A program made the position numbers and the translations under genes. From JABWAM01 sp964653025 (lineage in GTDB: Bacteria > Verrucomicrobiota > Verrucomicrobiia > JABWAM01), in the NCBI GenBank assembly GCA_964653025.1, contig CAZZBZ010000004.1, forward strand, positions 1 through 64,000: a stretch of DNA of 64,000 nt. Reading direction: 5' to 3'. The notes beneath the pieces are model-generated. The model was not told where the DNA came from, searched no databases, and saw only the letters and a program-made list of their open reading frames with translations. The stretch's first letter is position 1. The number at the start of each line of letters is the position of its first letter. This document shows positions 63,541 through 64,000 of the stretch, in pieces.

Positions 63541-64000
63541 CTAGGGCGCGGTGTAAATGAGCCAGATGCCACCGAGGATCACCAGGCTGCCGCAGACTCC
63601 TTTGACGACCGTGACGCCCTTGGATTTCTCATTCCAATTCAAGAAATGTTGTACCAGTTCGGTAAATGTGCCGGCAAGGACGATCACCGAGCAGTGGCCG
63701 GCACCGTAGGCAATGAGGAGCAGGGCCGCGTACCACGGGGCGTTCGCGGCCACCTTGAAGGTGACCCCCAGCATCGGAGCCATGTAGGCGAACGTACATG
63801 GGCCGAGCGCAATCCCAAAAACGAGGCCAAGGATGAGGGCGGCGAGGGGCCCCTTGCGCCTCATCCCGACCTGCCCGGGGCCCGCCCACGGCATGGGGAT
63901 CACCCCGAGGAGATGCAGCCCAAATGCGAAGAAGACCAGCGCGACCGCGTAGTTTCCCCAGCGCCCAACATCTCCCAGCATCCGTCCCAGCGCGGCGGTC
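63541..64000 (-). CDS. CcdA/DsbD-like membrane protein (5' end outside window)
   Basis: At least 153 residues of a membrane protein whose start lies beyond the right edge; a Met at 63981 is internal in sense, with TAALGR before it. It has about four membrane segments, and cysteines in ALGPCTFAYMAPML and YGAGHCSVIVLAGT, resembling CcdA/DsbD proteins that move reducing equivalents across the inner membrane. A relation to ArsG-type arsenical permeases found in some ars operons is possible. It is the first gene seen of the operon that continues with the RND pump and arsC/ACR3. Confidence 0.75.
   Translation of the reverse strand, partial: TAALGRMLGDVGRWGNYAVALVFFAFGLHLLGVIPMPWAGPGQVGMRRKGPLAALILGLVFGIALGPCTFAYMAPMLGVTFKVAANAPWYAALLLIAYGAGHCSVIVLAGTFTELVQHFLNWNEKSKGVTVVKGVCGSLVILGGIWLIYTAP

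Overview
The window is a G+C-rich, tightly packed bacterial chromosome segment. No transposase, integrase, phage gene or CRISPR array was seen. It begins inside a 16S rRNA gene read leftwards. The organism looks Gram-negative: it has an RND pump with an outer-membrane factor, Tat and lipoprotein signals, and a PEP-CTERM protein. It probably belongs to, or lies near, the PVC group (Verrucomicrobia/Lentisphaerae/Kiritimatiellae-like). The DnaG TOPRIM motif EGQLDCIRCQSAG and the omega-subunit sequence point that way, but the 16S was not placed in a tree, so this remains an inference. The presence of HpnH implies hopanoid lipids.

Layout. 0-2.4 kb: 16S rRNA with a strong promoter, then a leftward smpB/rpoZ/rpsT housekeeping cluster. 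2.5-11.3 kb: a membrane metalloprotease, hisH, a leftward two-component group (sensor kinase, response regulator, hybrid kinase), an enoyl-reductase-like enzyme, and a HAD phosphatase coupled to deoC. 11.3-15.3 kb: an ABC-2 exporter broken up by palindromic repeats, a small gene graveyard and a PEP-CTERM protein. 15.4-30 kb: hpnH with a small partner, a spermidine-synthase-like enzyme, a PAS protein, a glycosyltransferase, a very large secreted GH42-like protein, a UroD-fold methyltransferase, and a coupled S55 peptidase/beta-propeller pair. 30-36.4 kb: VapBC, holB, a GH30 glycosidase, a homocysteine methyltransferase, a corrinoid protein and a PfkB kinase. 36.5-41 kb: dnaG-rpoD and a CPBP-like membrane protein. 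41-50.6 kb: a redox cluster (DUF6599, DUF362, NapH-NapG fusion), a GxxExxY gene between inverted repeats, a Tat-exported aldo/keto reductase, and a hydrolase coupled to an acyltransferase/AMP-ligase fusion. 50.9-53.8 kb: a DegT aminotransferase, a second UroD-fold protein and a gene remnant. 53.9-56 kb: a small accessory patch with an unknown winged-helix-like protein and a PIN toxin-like pair. 56-64 kb: a leftward operon joining a CcdA-like protein, an RND tripartite pump, arsC and ACR3.

How it fits together. The corrinoid protein, homocysteine methyltransferase and two UroD-fold proteins suggest B12-dependent methyl transfer. The secreted GH42-like and GH30 enzymes, deoC, the PfkB kinase and the HAD phosphatase suggest glycan and nucleoside scavenging. 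The least ordinary parts are the arsenic/RND operon, the families of intergenic multi-hairpin repeats, the GxxExxY unit, and several enzymes that have lost hallmark catalytic residues.
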